Part shown: positions 46,568-58,499 of the stretch, piece after piece
Layout of the letters: every line of letters begins with the position of its first letter
How positions within the stretch are numbered: the first letter of the stretch is position 1
NCBI RefSeq assembly: GCF_029873635.1
Contig: NC_080419.1
Span: forward strand, 63,171,540 to 63,235,539
DNA length: 64,000 nucleotides
Direction: 5' to 3'
Source of the DNA: Malania oleifera
Taxonomy: Eukaryota > Streptophyta > Magnoliopsida > Santalales > Ximeniaceae
Notes under the pieces: model-generated
The model's input: only the letters and a program-made list of their open reading frames with translations
Told to the model about the DNA's origin: nothing
The model's database searches: none
Translations under genes and position numbers: made by a program

Positions 46568-47244
46568 GCCTTTAGATAATTGTTTAAGATATTATTATCA
46601 TTACTTTGAGTTTTATTTTATTTAGAGTTTCTGTTAGAATTTTAAATTCTATTTGGGGTTATTTACATTATTGAATTCAGTTTATCTTTTTCTTTTATTT
46701 AATGTTGATGTTAGAATGAATTTTGTTTGGGATTAATTTTCGTTATTAAGTTTGGTTTGTTCTTTTTGAAATCTTTCTTTAGACTTTAAATATTTGTTGG
46801 ATTTAGTTCAATTTTGTTTAAGTTCATGATTATGTTAAGTTTAGATTTTGACATAGTGTTTCACTGATAATTTTATGGTTAAATGCTTAGGTTGGTTAAT
46901 AAAGTTTTTATCTTTGAGTTTTTGTCCGAAGTTCAAACGTGGAATTTATTTCTTGCTTGGCTGATTAAACGTAGGATCATTTCTCGTTGTTAATTTAGTG
47001 CATGTTAGGATTCATAATTTAAATTTCGCGTTGTTTTAATTTGTCAAAAAATCTCAACATCTCAAGACTTAAATCTGAACTGAGTTTAGTAACTTGTATT
47101 TTCTTAATATATTTTGGAATTACATGCAATTTGGATTTAAACTGCATTCCTTGAGGAGACGATCTGGCCCTTGGGCTAATTATTACACGATTGAACTCTT
47201 ATACTTGGGATAACTTCCGAGCTGCTTATTTTTAGAGTGAGCCA
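45602..47244 (+). repeat. Athila2 5' LTR
   Basis: 1643 bp, tgattacgcg...gagtgagcca. Its last 120 bp align with the reverse complement of 25948-26070 and its start with the derivative's LTR start. A C/T-rich stretch occupies 46040-46400. The minus ORF 47183-47437 is not supported. Confidence 0.92.
46473..46564 (+). repeat. (CT)n microsatellite
   Basis: About 45 CT units. The 3' LTR has only about 10 units at the same place (53503-53524). Confidence 0.95.
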
Positions 47245-47250
47245 AGTCTT

Positions 47251-47268
47251 TGGCGCCGTTGTTGGGGA
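47251..47268 (+). other. Athila2 primer binding site (tRNA-Asp type)
   Basis: TGGCGCCGTTGTTGGGGA, complementary to a tRNA-Asp 3' end with two changes. Tract after it is ordinary leader; there is no tRNA extension here. Confidence 0.88.
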
Positions 47269-47381
47269 ATGCCAGATTTAGTTTCAAATTAGTGTTTTTC
47301 CCTTTATTTTTCTTTTCTTCATGAAAAAAAAAAAAGTTTTGAAAAAAATAATAATAATCATAATATGAAATAAAAGAAAAT

Positions 47382-48245
47382 ATGGTTGCACCTGCACCAT
47401 GCACGCTTATGGATTTTTTGCAGCCTATATGCACCATTGCACCATCTTACACTGTTTTACCTAATGATGCACTTAATTTCATGATGTAGTGCGGGAGGAC
47501 GTCATTGATACCTCAGTTCAGTGGAATGGAATCCGAGTGTCCTTATTGGCACCTGACGGAGTTTGAGTTGACTTGCAATATTTTTTTTCCCTCGTGCTAG
47601 AACTTATGAATTTACTAGACTTCAGTTATTTCTTGCCTCTTTGAAGGTTAAGACGAAGATGTGGTCTAATTCTTTGAGACCTCTCTCAACTTATAATTGG
47701 GCTGATATGAAGCATGAATTTCTGCATAAGTTTTGTCTCTCACAGAGAACTCAATTTTTGCAGGAACAGATCATTCAGTTTATGGATAAGAGTGATGAAA
47801 CTTTTCAGGCTTGCTAGTAGAGGTTCAAGGATTTGATAAGTACTGTCCACATCACGGGTTTGAGTCGTGGAGGTTAGTTAATTATTTCTATATAGCTCTT
47901 ACTCTTGATTGCAAACAATTTGTCCAAACTATGTGCGATGATCAGGCACCCATGGTAGTACAACCTATCAGCACAATCAATGGTGGACATAAATATGAGC
48001 CAACATATTATCTAGATGCTTTTCCACCTCAGTATCGGCAACAACAAATCTCTCAGAGTTATGTACTTTCAAGATTTCAATCTAATGCAGCAGTTGCTCC
48101 ATCGGAAAAGTCTCTTGAGGATGCCTTTCAGCAATTCATGTAGATTCAAGTCACAACTAACAACCAGTACACTCAGGCCATAAATGAATTGTGGGACACC
48201 ATTGAAGAGATGAGCACGCAGTTGACTATCTTAAAAAAGGGAATT
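47382..48245 (+). pseudogene. gag: Athila2 gag (broken)
   Basis: Starts at ATG 47382 (MVAPAPCTLMDFLQP). Retrotransposon-gag signature: GMESECPYWHLTEFE (47528), LKVKTKMWSNSLRPLSTYNW (about 47645), MKHEFLHKFCLSQRTQF, DETFQAC..RFKDLIST (47795), HHGFESWRLVNYFYIALTLD (47856) and VQTMCDD. Frames: the start frame has TAG at about 47488 and shifts near 47590 and 47815. The segment normally following MCNG is shortened (MCDDQAPMVVQPIS). The end INELWDTIEEMSTQLTILKK (48187-48240) is the usual coiled C-terminal part. It packages element RNA in particles in intact relatives. Confidence 0.85.
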
Positions 48246-48990
48246 TTCGATAAAACCTCAGCTTAATCCTCAAAAATATTAGCAACAATAGCAACAAATA
48301 CATAAGGTTTCTCGATTGAGACAGCGGAGGCCGTTATTAATTCAAGAAGTGGAAAAGAAGTTTCCCAACCTGAGATACTCATTGACATACCAACAGTTGT
48401 CCCGAAACCTAAAGTTACAACTGAGATAGATGAGGTCAAAGAAAAATCAGAGGAAATTCCCCGAATTGAAGAAATTAGTTAACATGGAGACCGAGACCGG
48501 TAAGGAGTACCAACCTGTGGTACCTTATCCTCAGAGATTTATAGCTATTGAACCGTCACTCCCTACTAGAGTAAATGTCAAGGAGTACAATGCCGAAGAA
48601 AATCCCCGCAGTGGTACGATGATGGGTATACCCGATAAAGAGGGTGAGCAGAATAGTAAACGTTTAAAGGAATCAGGTAAAAATTTTAATGTTGACGCTT
48701 CTGAAGAACCAAAGGTAACTGCTCTAACAATTTTGCCTCAAAGACTGATTCTTAAAGAAGTGAATTTCCTGAAAAATATACTGAATAAAGATCCTTTCTT
48801 GTTAAAACAAGGAAGACAGTCTGCACATGTTTTGTTTGGTACCTTAGAACGTATTGATTTATTTAAGGCTAACTTTTGTGCAGGTAACAAGATTGATTCA
48901 TTGTGGTGACTCAAATTTGGAGTCTCACCGGTTCAATTTATAGACCTATACCCACCAGATGAAATTCCTCCAAAGCCTTCACCAAACAGA
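48246..48990 (+). pseudogene. Athila2 gag C-terminus and unassigned coding block
   Basis: Shows NSRSGKEVSQPEILIDIP (about 48334-48390), a form of the LRSGK motif that lies between gag and protease in Athila-type elements, then IDEVKEKSEEIPRIEEIS and, in another frame, open 48430-48909 with YQPVVPYPQR. After that comes text I do not recognise (PQRLILKEVNFLKNILNKDP, ERIDLFKANFCAGNKIDSLW), a TGA at 48907, and LKFGVSPVQFIDLYPPDEIP in frame beyond it. No protease D-S/T-G and no RT. It may be a tail specific to a pol-less family, or a fused remnant. Confidence 0.55.
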
Positions 48991-50500
48991 CTGTGATATT
49001 TTTCTTTCCTTTCTTTTCATTTTGTTTTACCTTATTTCATTTTAGTTAATTTTCAGGTATATTTTTCCTTGGTTTCAATTTTTATTTTTCCTTACTTCTC
49101 CACCCAGGTATGTTCTACTTCCCCTATGATTTCATATTGAGGACGATGTTCCACTTTAGTTTAGGGGGGGATGAGAAATTACATTGAAAAAAAAATTTAT
49201 GGATGATCAAACCATGATTAACACTGATTCATACCCTTTACATACTTGCATATAACCTAAGAGTTACACACTTAACTTGTATAGTGGGTTATTTATGTGT
49301 ATTTCTCTTTATATGGTTAATCTAGGAATTGTAACTCTATATAGGTTAACTAATAGTTCATTCGTGTTAATCTGGTTATATAAACTCCTGCATTTACAGG
49401 GTATCTCATGAGGCTAAAAACACAACATTCACGTGTCTTGTAACACTCAGAGTTCATGAAATTCAACTTTCCTTTTCTTTTCTTTTTTTCTGGATTCTCT
49501 TTGTACACTAGTCTCGATTTTTGACTTGCTAGCCTTTAGTTGACATCCAGAAGGGAGATAGAAACCTAAGTTTTGTAGCCTACTCAAGATGTGAAGGCTG
49601 AGCCACCCCTGGAAATAGACTTAATTCAGGGAATACTATTCGAGCTTAATTCACATGGGTGGTATGAAGACAATAAAAGAAGTGTAACGATTGTCCTAAT
49701 TGACCAAGAAAAGACAGAAACTGAAGAATGACAAAAGAAAGAAAAAAAAAACAAAATAAATAGAAATGCACCAGAATGGGGTGATAAAAAAATTAATAAC
49801 TACTCCAAACAAATACGGTAAAAAGTCAGGGACACGTCACATGTTCTCCACATATGAAGACTCTTCAATCGCTTAGTGCCTTAGATGTATTCACGCTTGG
49901 TTTGTGAATAAGTTGATATACTTGGTTGGATATGGCAAGTAGGTGAGAAGATGCTAGGGTGAAGGATCCGACACCTCACAAATAGGCTAGATACTTCTCA
50001 GACTAGTCCACTCCACACATTTAGCGTTTGTTCCTTGCTATATGTGGGATGTTTGATCGCAACACTCCTTCTCACATATAATGAGTGAACCCATCCTTTT
50101 TAAGTGTTTTTGAGAGTATACCAGTTAGGCCGAGTCAAAGCGACCATTCTGTAGGTGTCCACTGGTATCCTGGGTATAGCGAGTCATACACATCACACAT
50201 ACCTTGAGATTTTGCCTATTTATACTTGAATTTATATGATAACATTAACTCTGAATTGAATCGCCAATTGACTTTATGTGAGTATATTGTTCTTAATGGT
50301 TATATAATGATGAAACTAACATGAATAACTTGCTTCAGAGTGCGTGAATTGTATGAGCTTGTGTGTAATCTGGTTATATTCATGTATGTGAAATGGTATG
50401 GCCGTGTCATATGTGCATTCATTTCATATTTGTTCGAATTAGTGTTGTGGGTACCGCTCTGGAATTCATTCACGTTATTTTCTAGAAACTAGCAAAACGT
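48991..50500 (+). other. Athila2 3' untranslated region
   Basis: No gene. T-rich, with an internal purine tract (tttaggggggga, about 49161-49172), like the one seen after the coding region of Athila-type elements. The last 220 bp (50284-50500) are shared with the deletion derivative at 27501-27719. Confidence 0.8.
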
Positions 50501-50513
50501 TAGTTGGGGGGTG
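50501..50513 (+). other. Athila2 polypurine tract
   Basis: ttagttggggggtg just before the 3' LTR start tgattac at 50514. Confidence 0.8.
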
Positions 50514-50812
50514 TGATTACCCGCCTAAATTGCGCAATTAGGTGTTTTAATTCATGCATTAAGGATTATATTTTTAATTAAATGCCTAATTATGCTAAAT
50601 ATTCTTACATTACGCTCTACTTATAATATTTAGGTTTTATTGAATAATTTATGAATTTTTGGTATTTTATTTTTTGCAGGGTAAGTTATGGACGTTAAAG
50701 CTGACGACACTTTGTAATTCGAGTATAATTCCCCCATTCAAGCTTCAATCGAAATGATTCAAAATTCTAGGGAAATCTGAGACACTGCTCTACAACTTTC
50801 GTATTTTGAGCA
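50514..50812 (+). repeat. Athila2 3' LTR, fragment a
   Basis: Matches the start of the 5' LTR (45602 onward), including gcagggtaagttatgga. It has an extra segment near 50580-50640 relative to the 5' copy. It ends in target copy gagca (50808-50812). Confidence 0.9.
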
Positions 50813-52885
50813 TGTTGGAATTGGTGTATTCCCCAGAGGGGGTGAATTAGGTATTTAAAATTTCTTTCCTAAGTTCAATTTAACTAGCATCAATATTACA
50901 CAAACCTAGGGTCTTTCTATATAGTCATAATCCCAATTAAAACATGTACAACATATAATGAATTAAACAGAATACATACATATGCTAAAAATGAAAGTGT
51001 GAAAAATAGACTGCGGAAATATAAAGTACACTCATAATATGTTATTGGGGTTCGGCCAATACTACCTACGTCCTTACCTTGGCTCACCAGCACAAGGATT
51101 CTACCAATGCTCACTTAACGGGTGGAGCGACACCGATTATAACCAGGTCAATTAGCGGGGCTAACCTCAACTTACACCTTACCAGGATGGTGCACCTAAC
51201 TTTCCTAACTAGGTCTAAGCCAATCTAGGACTATTCCACAGGGCTAGTCTCCCTCTTCAAGCTCGTTCTTGGAATATAAAATATATGAAAATTTGCGTAC
51301 ACGAAAATACTTCTTACACAAGCAGACATGTACCACTACGCACAATATAATCAATGCACACCAATAATGTAGGAATTATAAGCTCAAGGGTGTATATGTG
51401 TGCAATCAATACTTAATATAATTTCTATGCTTAATCATGCACAAGAGTGTATCAATAAGTTTTTCTTTGAAACTTTGTATAAACAATATATCTCAATATC
51501 AACTTAGGGTTTCAAATAAGTTAGCAAGAGTAATCAAACAATCTCAAAAATATTTTCTCAAAATACTTAGCACAAGAGATGTTTGAAAAAGCTTGTAAAA
51601 ATATTTTTACTCCACAAAATAAAGCCTTAGGTGTCTTGCAATACAAGCCTCAAAGTTTCCCACACACCAAATTTATTAAGTTAAACCGGTGGAAAACTTT
51701 AGCTCAACTCTCAATCCAAAAATCACACAACAAAGAATATAATGAGAGTTCAAACCAATGGAAATGGACTATAATTCCTCACGGTACTCTCACAAGGTTT
51801 GGATTAGCAAAAGGGAAGTAGTATGAGAGTGTATAGGCTTTGTGCTTGGGAAATGGGCATAGAAAAAATCAAAGGATTGTTTGCTTAATCAATGTGCTCA
51901 TCACCCACTAATTGAGCAAATGAGCTCATATATATAGACATGAGGGAAAATATAGCCATTGGGGACACAAGGGGTATTCTTGAAAAATATTAATCATGTT
52001 TAATATAAAATAACTTGGTTTAACTACGATAAAAAATTCACCAACTTGAGAGGTTCGGTTGACCGAGTGTTCCAGTTCGATCGACTATGGAAGAATTGAA
52101 CTGTAAGTCTGGTCGACCATCTTGAGGGTTTCAAAGGTGATTTTCCAAATCCGTGTGGCACGGTTGACCAGATCAATTTGAACTAGAAGGTTCGGTCAGC
52201 CAGGAGGTTGGGGCTTCTCTCGAGGATGTTCGGTTGACTAGAGCGTTGGAGTTCATTTTCTGGTCAGTCAACTAAAGAGTCAATTGTTAACCCTAGGGAG
52301 GTTCGATCAACCAAGACGTTAGAGGGCATTTCTAGTCAGTCAACCAAAGGGTCAAAATGTTGACCCGGTGGAGGTTCGGTCAACCGAAGACTTTTGCATA
52401 TAGAAGTTCAGTCGACTGAACATGCCCTTTTTGTGCATTTAGGTTTTTTCTGCTTATAAAGTTACCCCCTATTCACATGATAATCAACACTAAGATTATG
52501 AGGGCAATATTAATGCAAACATGAGGGTTCGAAGGTTAGTCTAGGTCTTTTTTAGGACACTGAAAAAATCCGGCGTCCGTTGACCTTCTATCGACCGAAG
52601 GGTGATCCTTAAGGTCTTTCGATAGTTTGTGTATGATCATTTGCTGAGATTACTTCCTACATGTATGACATGTAGAGATTATTACATACCCATTCAAACT
52701 GAAATTATTATAGACCCAATGATAAAAAAATACAACAATAAATATGTTGGGTGTTCACTTCTCTTCAGGTTGCCGCATGCCATCATATGAACTTACCAAT
52801 AAGAACCTGCACAAAAACTTGGCAACCATTAAATATCAGAGTATTTGTCACGATCAAAACAAGGGTGTGACCTATTGGGCCAACA
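50813..52885 (-). mobile_element. Solo LTR of a Sirevirus, minus strand, in the Athila2 3' LTR
   Basis: 2073 bp. Plus-strand edges are tgttggaattgg and gggccaaca, so on the minus strand it starts TGTTGGCC and ends CA. The target copies are gagca (50808-50812) and gagcc (52886-52890); the intact Athila2 5' LTR has gagcc at this place, confirming the insertion. The LTR-end block (ccagagggggtgaatt) is at its left edge. Plus ORF 51579-51821 has no domain. Confidence 0.93.
51926..52425 (-). promoter_or_regulatory. Solo LTR promoter: TTCGGTTGACCGA array and TATA box
   Basis: About ten copies of ggttcggtTGACCga and variants lie at 52046-52420. On the minus strand they are upstream of tatatata (complement at about 51930-51940). 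Several copies are near-perfect palindromes around GTCGAC or GTTGAC. Confidence 0.58.
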
Positions 52886-53629
52886 GAGCCTTGAAAGTTA
52901 CGGGTTGTAGGAAGGCCGAATTTGGGCTTATTCGCTGGGAAACAAAGAAAGGAAAAAAAAATAAACAAAAAAAAGAAAAAAAAATAATAATTCAAAAGAA
53001 GAAAGTGATTTGACCTATCCGTGCAGCCGGGTCCTTTGGCATGGTGTGCTGGGTAGGATTCTCAAAAGGGGGATGTTTTTATTTTTTAGCGGCCGAGCTC
53101 CTCTCCTCTCTCATCTCTTTCTGCCTCACTCTCCCTCTCTTCTCCAACACTCACACTCCGGCCCCACTCTCTAACTCTCTATTCTTTTCTCTTACTCTCG
53201 ATCTCCCTTTCTCTTCCTTTCTTTCTCTCTTCCTTACTTCTCTACCCATACGGCCTGTTGCACCCAAGCTCCTTTGCTGCCATTGTGAACACCCAACCAA
53301 GACCCTAGTCCTTGTGGTTGTTGCTGGGTGCTGCTTCAATCCCATAAAATTGAGCCTTGCTATTGCTAAAGGAGGAAAACGAGTACTGCCCTGTTGCTGC
53401 TTCATGGAGGAGGACCCAAAGGCGCTACCTTGCTGTTATGCTACTGCTAACTAAAAAAAAAGAAACACAGCAGCTTAAAGCTATTGTATATATGGCCTAC
53501 CATACTCTCTCTCTCTCTCTCTCTTTTGCATTTAGATAATTGTTTAAGATATTATTATCATTACTTTGAGTTTTATTTTATTTAAAGTTTCTGTTAGAAT
53601 TTTAAATTCTATTTGGAGTTATTTACATT
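52886..53629 (+). repeat. Athila2 3' LTR, fragment b
   Basis: Resumes the LTR (gagccttgaaagttacggg) and matches 45830-46670 of the 5' LTR, including the C/T-rich part, with a shorter CT microsatellite (53503-53524). It ends at atttacatt, where SIRE3 is inserted. ORFs 53041-53454 and 53151-53405 lie in the C/T-rich part and are not supported. Confidence 0.9.
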
Positions 53630-55574
53630 TGATAGTTATGGTGCAACCCCAAGAGGGGGGATGAATTGGATATTTAAAAATTGTTACCTAGGTCTACAGA
53701 TTTGACCAACAATGTAATTTGGCCTAGGATCAGTTTATGCAACCATCAAACAAACATACACGTGCAGTAAATGTAAATTGCAGAAATGTAAAGAACACGC
53801 ACGATATGTTATCAAGGTTCAGCCAACAGTGCCTACGTCCTCGCCTTGGCCACACCAGCACAAGGATTACCACTGTAATGCTCACTTAAATGGGTGGAGC
53901 GGCACCTATACAAACTAGTTCAATTCAAGAGGCTGACCACAATCGACACGCCTTAACAGGATGGCGCACCTAGCTTTCCTAATCGGGTCTAAGTCAATCC
54001 AGGACTATTCCATAGGGTTAGTCTCCCTCTTCAGGCTCGTACCTGGAATTCAACCAATGTGTATAAATTTTTTGTACACGTAAATGTGCTTCAACACAAG
54101 CAGATATGTGTACCAATATAGTTTAGTCAATAATGCAAGCACGAATGATATGTAAATATGCTCAGTGCTCTAATGTGTGCTAAACACCCAATCATGTATA
54201 TATATTTTCAGTCCAGTTCTAGAGTGTATATCTAAGTAGGATTTGAAACACACTATTTGAATATCACACAATCATATCAGGGTTTCAAATATGCTAAGAA
54301 AGATAAATCAAACAAGCTCAATAGGATATTTCAAAGTATAAAGTACAATGAAGTTGTTTGAAAGACTAGCTTTTGTAAAGGATTTTTGCACACAAAATCT
54401 AGGTCGAGGTAACTTGCAACAAAGATGCAAGAACCAAAACCCTTAAAGTTTTTCCACACTAGATTTATCAAATGAAATTTGTGGAAGAACTTTAATGCTA
54501 AACTCTCAAAGAAAATCAATCAAGCAAATAATCAAAGTGAGAGTTCAAGCAAAGTGGGTTAAGCACAATAGCCTTGAAATACTCACAATGCTTAAGAGAA
54601 TCACGAATGAGAAATATGTGAGTGCTTGAAAGAGTATTTGGAAAATATAGGGTTTTTAGGGTTTTGAGAGTTGAGAGAATTTTTGCCCTAATCAAGTTTG
54701 CTAATCTTCTTCTAATTAAGACAAATGAACTAGTATATATAGGCAAGGCGATTTTTGGCCGTTGAGGGCACAATGGGTATTATTAAATTTGTCTAAAAGA
54801 CCATTAAGGAAATTAACCCAGTTTACCCCATTTAAAAATCTGGTAAAAAGGTTCGGTTGCTCGAACAGACACAGTCAAGAAATCAACTTTAAGAGGTTCG
54901 GGTGCCCGAGTTAAGGTTTGGTTGGCTGAAGCAAAGTTAGTAGCCAAATTCTGAGGTTGGAGTGCCCGAAGCAAAGTTCGGTTAACTGAACCAGGTCGTT
55001 CGGTTGCCCGAGCCTCTATTTGAACGTAAACAGACGGTCGCCTGAGTAGTTGGAAAGTGCTCTAAAAAGCATTCGGTCGCCCGAAGCTAAGTCAATATGT
55101 TGACTTTGTTTGATTGCCCGAGCCACTTTACACGGCATAGGTTCAGTCGCTCGAACCCTCTTAACCTATTCAATTTTAAGTCTATTGTTTGGCCATTTGT
55201 AATTCCCCTGATATGAAAATGATAATGGGGACCTTTGTACATTTGCTTAGTGACCTAGGGTTTGTGTAGGCACATAAAGTCCAACTATGGTCGTTTTTTA
55301 GCATACCTACCTACCATGCATGATGCAATTTATTACAAGCCATGCACGTGCACAGTCCATAATAAATTACATCCCATAATGAAGAAATAATTAAAAGAAT
55401 ACACAATTCAACACATATATCTTCATTCTTCGGCACGAACACCTCACGCCATCATAATATGACATTCAGTCCTAAAATGTGCACAAGGTGAACCTACATG
55501 CAATTCTTAGTACAAACATCAATACCAAGACTATTTGTCATAATCAAAATTGGGTGTGACTAATATGGTCAACA
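53630..55574 (-). repeat. SIRE3 3' LTR (Sirevirus, minus strand)
   Basis: 1945 bp. Plus-strand edges tgatagttatgg and tatggtcaaca; on the minus strand it starts TGTTGACC and ends ACTATCA. The polypurine tract is directly beyond its right edge, so it is the 3' LTR of a minus-strand element and not a solo LTR. The presumed left target copy is acatt (53625-53629); the other copy should lie outside the window. Minus ORFs 54331-54773 have no domain. Confidence 0.9.
54727..55165 (-). promoter_or_regulatory. SIRE3 LTR promoter: TTCGGTTGCCCGA array and TATA box
   Basis: About ten copies of gttcggttgcccgaa and variants at 54848-55165. On the minus strand they precede tatatata (complement at about 54733-54742). 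Confidence 0.58.
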
Positions 55575-55628
55575 ATCTCCCCCTTTTTTATGATGAAAAA
55601 TACCTTACGCAAAAAGTGGGTCAACCAG
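55575..55628 (-). mobile_element. SIRE3 polypurine tract and last internal bases
   Basis: Minus-strand ataaaaaagggggagat (55575-55591) precedes the LTR. About 37 bp of internal sequence follow to 55628. They end at the Tat2 LTR, so Tat2 is inserted about 55 bp upstream of the SIRE3 3' LTR. Confidence 0.85.
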
Positions 55629-55847
55629 TGTCGCGACGTCCCGGGAGCGCGTGTGCCTTGGGCGGCGAACTAAAAATCAATTTTAATATTTCTAGGAAAA
55701 ATGGAAATGTCAGAGTCCCCACTAACCTTTTAGTGTGGTTAGAACACATGATTACTACCCCGTTAGGGGTAGAGTGGGTCTATGTTACCAGAGTTAGGCT
55801 CGGGAGTTCGGTTACGCGAGGGGAAGGTACAAGCACCCCCTGCGCGC

Positions 55848-55863
55848 CCGTTCTTACGAACGG
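55848..55863 (-). other. Conserved hairpin with GUAA loop in Tat2 LTR
   Basis: Same CCGTTC-GTAA-GAACGG hairpin as 4656-4671, here on the minus strand. The flanks ggta and gcg are also shared. Confidence 0.7.
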
Positions 55864-57839
55864 TACCTAATTAATTTGAAATTATCACTAAGTTAATCTA
55901 ATAAGTCTTTTAATTACTCTTTTTTATGAATTTAAAAATACCTATGAAAAATAAATAAATATATACATATATTCCCTCAGAGCTTAAGGTACGTGAAGCC
56001 CAAAGGCTAATACCCCCCGCAATTAAATCATAGGGTTAAAATCAAAAATATTTAAGGAAATACACTCCCAAATTTTTGAAATTGTATATAAAATTTTTAT
56101 AGGAAAATACTAGTATGGGAGGTTTTAATATATATTAATAAGACAATCAACAACTACTAAAATATTACAAATGTCAAAATGGGTAATAAAATATCATATA
56201 TACAACCATACTAAAGATACTAAAAAAAAATAAAAAATAAAAATAATACATAGTATATGGAAAGTACTGAAAACACCCTAATAATACCAAATATCCTAAA
56301 GATACTATATGAAGTAGTACCCTATATGTTAAAATACTAAAAAAAAATACCCTAATAAATGATACTAAATATAGTAATAATACCATATAATTCATAATAA
56401 ACATATAATGCGAACTTAAATACTTAAAAATACCATATAAACTAATGATAATACTAAAATATCATAATAATAAACTAATAATTATAAACTACAATATAAA
56501 TACTACCATAAGAGTAATGTAAACATAATAACAAAGATAAACCTAATAATGTATGAACATAATAATACCTATAAATATCACAATATATATAAAATGGACA
56601 TAGGAAAGATGATAACGAACCATATACCAAAACATCACGCAATAATGAAAATACTATAATAAAAGACAATCATATTTATTATTTAACATGCATTAATATA
56701 AACAATAAAAAAAATTAAACCTAAATGAATACTAGGACAAAAGCAAACCCTAAAAAAAAGAAGATAAAATAAAATAAATTAACATCGAATATATATATGA
56801 AACCTGAATTAATATTATTGCCAAAGGTAAAAAAAAATCCTGCAAAAAATAAATTAATGTTAGATATACACATATATAAAACACCAATTAAATGTACAAT
56901 AAAAAAAATTAAAACTTTACATGTCAAAACCCAAACAAATCCAAAAATATATATATATATAGGCACGTGTGTGACAGTGTGAGTGTGTGTGTGTGTGTGC
57001 AGGTGGCTACCGTGGGGTGCTGCCGGAGGGAGGCTGGGGTAAGGCGGCGATGGCGTGCACAGGAGGTCGCTGGGGCTGTACCGCCGGGAGGGTTACTGCT
57101 GGACTGACAGCCGGAGAAGGTGACCGGAGCTGGGCACGGCGACGGTGAACGGCGATAGTTGCCGGAGATGCAAGGGGTGTTGTGAATGGAAGTTGCTGCT
57201 GGTGCTGTGGGTGATACCTGCGGCTCTGCCCCTGCGACTTTGTCCCGATCTCCTTGGCAGTGTTGGCCGCCTTGGGGTGTGGAAGAGGGTGTCGGTTGTT
57301 GGTGGTGATGTCGGTGGTGTGGGAGAGGCTGTGTGCAGGGTGGCCGTGGCAAGTTGGAGAGGAGATGAAGAGTGATGGTCTGTGAAGCAGGGTGAGGTCG
57401 AGCTCGGGTTTGCGGGGAAGAAAGCAGGCAGTAGAGGAACAAGGGGGTGGTGCCGTGGTGGCCTGGCGTTGTTGTGCTGTGGTGGCCGAAGTGCAGCAGA
57501 TGGAGTGGAGCTCCCGGCAGCAAGGTGGCACAGGTGTGGCCTCTGGCAGGAGGTCTTCGGGTCTGGCCGAGCGTGGCTGGAACAGGGGAGAGGAAGGCGT
57601 GAAGAAGGGGTTAGGGTCGTGAGGGCTGGAGAGAATTAGAGAGTTAGAGATAAGAGAGGCTAGGGCATTTCTTTTTTTTTGTTCTTGCTGCGCTGCCCGT
57701 GTGTGCGCCCTTGCTCCTTCCCTTTGCTTGGCCTCTTTGCCATTATATAAAAAAAAATTTCAAAACCCTAAAACAAACTTTCTTTTTTGATTTTCTTTAT
57801 CTTTCTTCTTCTTCTTTTTTTGTTTTACTTTTATTCTTA

Positions 57840-58047
57840 TGGTAATAATGAAAATGGAAATAGTAATAATAATAATTATTATTATTATAGTAATAATATA
57901 AGGATAATAAGGTAATAATAATAATAATACTAATAGTAAATAATAAATAATTATAGTAAAAAATAAAAATGAAGATACCATCGATAAAATAATAATAATA
58001 ATAATATTAATAAAAATAAAGTAATAATACTAATATTAAAAGTAATA

Positions 58048-58094
<47 letters not shown>

Positions 58095-58147
58095 TAACAT
58101 TACCAAAAATAATAAAAATAATAATAGCCAAAATAAGATACTAAAGC

Positions 58148-58196
<49 letters not shown>

Positions 58197-58359
58197 ACTA
58201 TATCAAAAACAATAAAATAAATGAAAAATAATTATAGTAAAGTAAAAATAAAATAAAGATAATAAAAGTACTAGTAATAATAACAAAAATGAAAAATAAT
58301 AATAATAATGATAATAAAAATTCTAGCAAAATAATAGTAAAGTACTAATAATATAGGAA

Positions 58360-58421
<62 letters not shown>

Positions 58422-58450
58422 GGTAATAATAATAATAATGAAAATAATAA
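57840..58450 (+). repeat. AAT/ATT-rich microsatellite region
   Basis: About 600 bp of (AAT)n with interruptions; longest pure runs at 58045-58090, 58152-58193 and 58363-58422. It lies near the start of the Tat2 LTR. No gene. Confidence 0.95.
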
Positions 58451-58499
58451 GAGGGGACCCAGTGTTCTATTTGGCTAAGGCAAAAATAGGGTGTCTACA

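Larger units (their letters stand above)
45602..53629 (+). mobile_element. Athila2: Athila-like element with gag but no pol
   Basis: 5' LTR 45602-47244, tRNA-Asp-type primer site, gag with breaks, a second coding block, a long 3' UTR, polypurine tract and a 3' LTR broken by insertions (pieces 50514-50812 and 52886-53629). No RT, RNase H or integrase text is found between gag and the 3' LTR. It is inserted in the 3' UTR of Tekay2. The rest of its 3' LTR is expected to the right of the window. Confidence 0.88.
55629..58499 (-). repeat. Tat2 3' LTR
   Basis: 2871 bp, on the minus strand TGTAGACACCC...cgtcgcgaca. From its start it holds the ATT microsatellite, a C/T-rich GC-rich block (57650-57000), a short CA tract (57000-56950), a long AT-rich stretch (56950-55900), and the conserved end block with the hairpin (55873-55740). 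The overlapping minus ORFs 57531-57007 and 57523-56924 (174 and 199 codons) come from the low-complexity C-rich block. Confidence 0.9.

Noticed and set aside
53041..53454. 137-codon plus ORF in the Athila2 3' LTR
   Set aside because: Lies in the C/T-rich LTR part; the 5' LTR copy (46000-46410) has its frame broken and no domain is seen.
56924..57639. Overlapping minus ORFs of 174 and 199 codons, and plus ORFs of 76-85 codons, in a GC-rich block
   Set aside because: Low-complexity Pro/His/Thr-rich translations inside the Tat2 LTR. The matching part of Tat1 (1-720) has a similar base composition but none of these frames.
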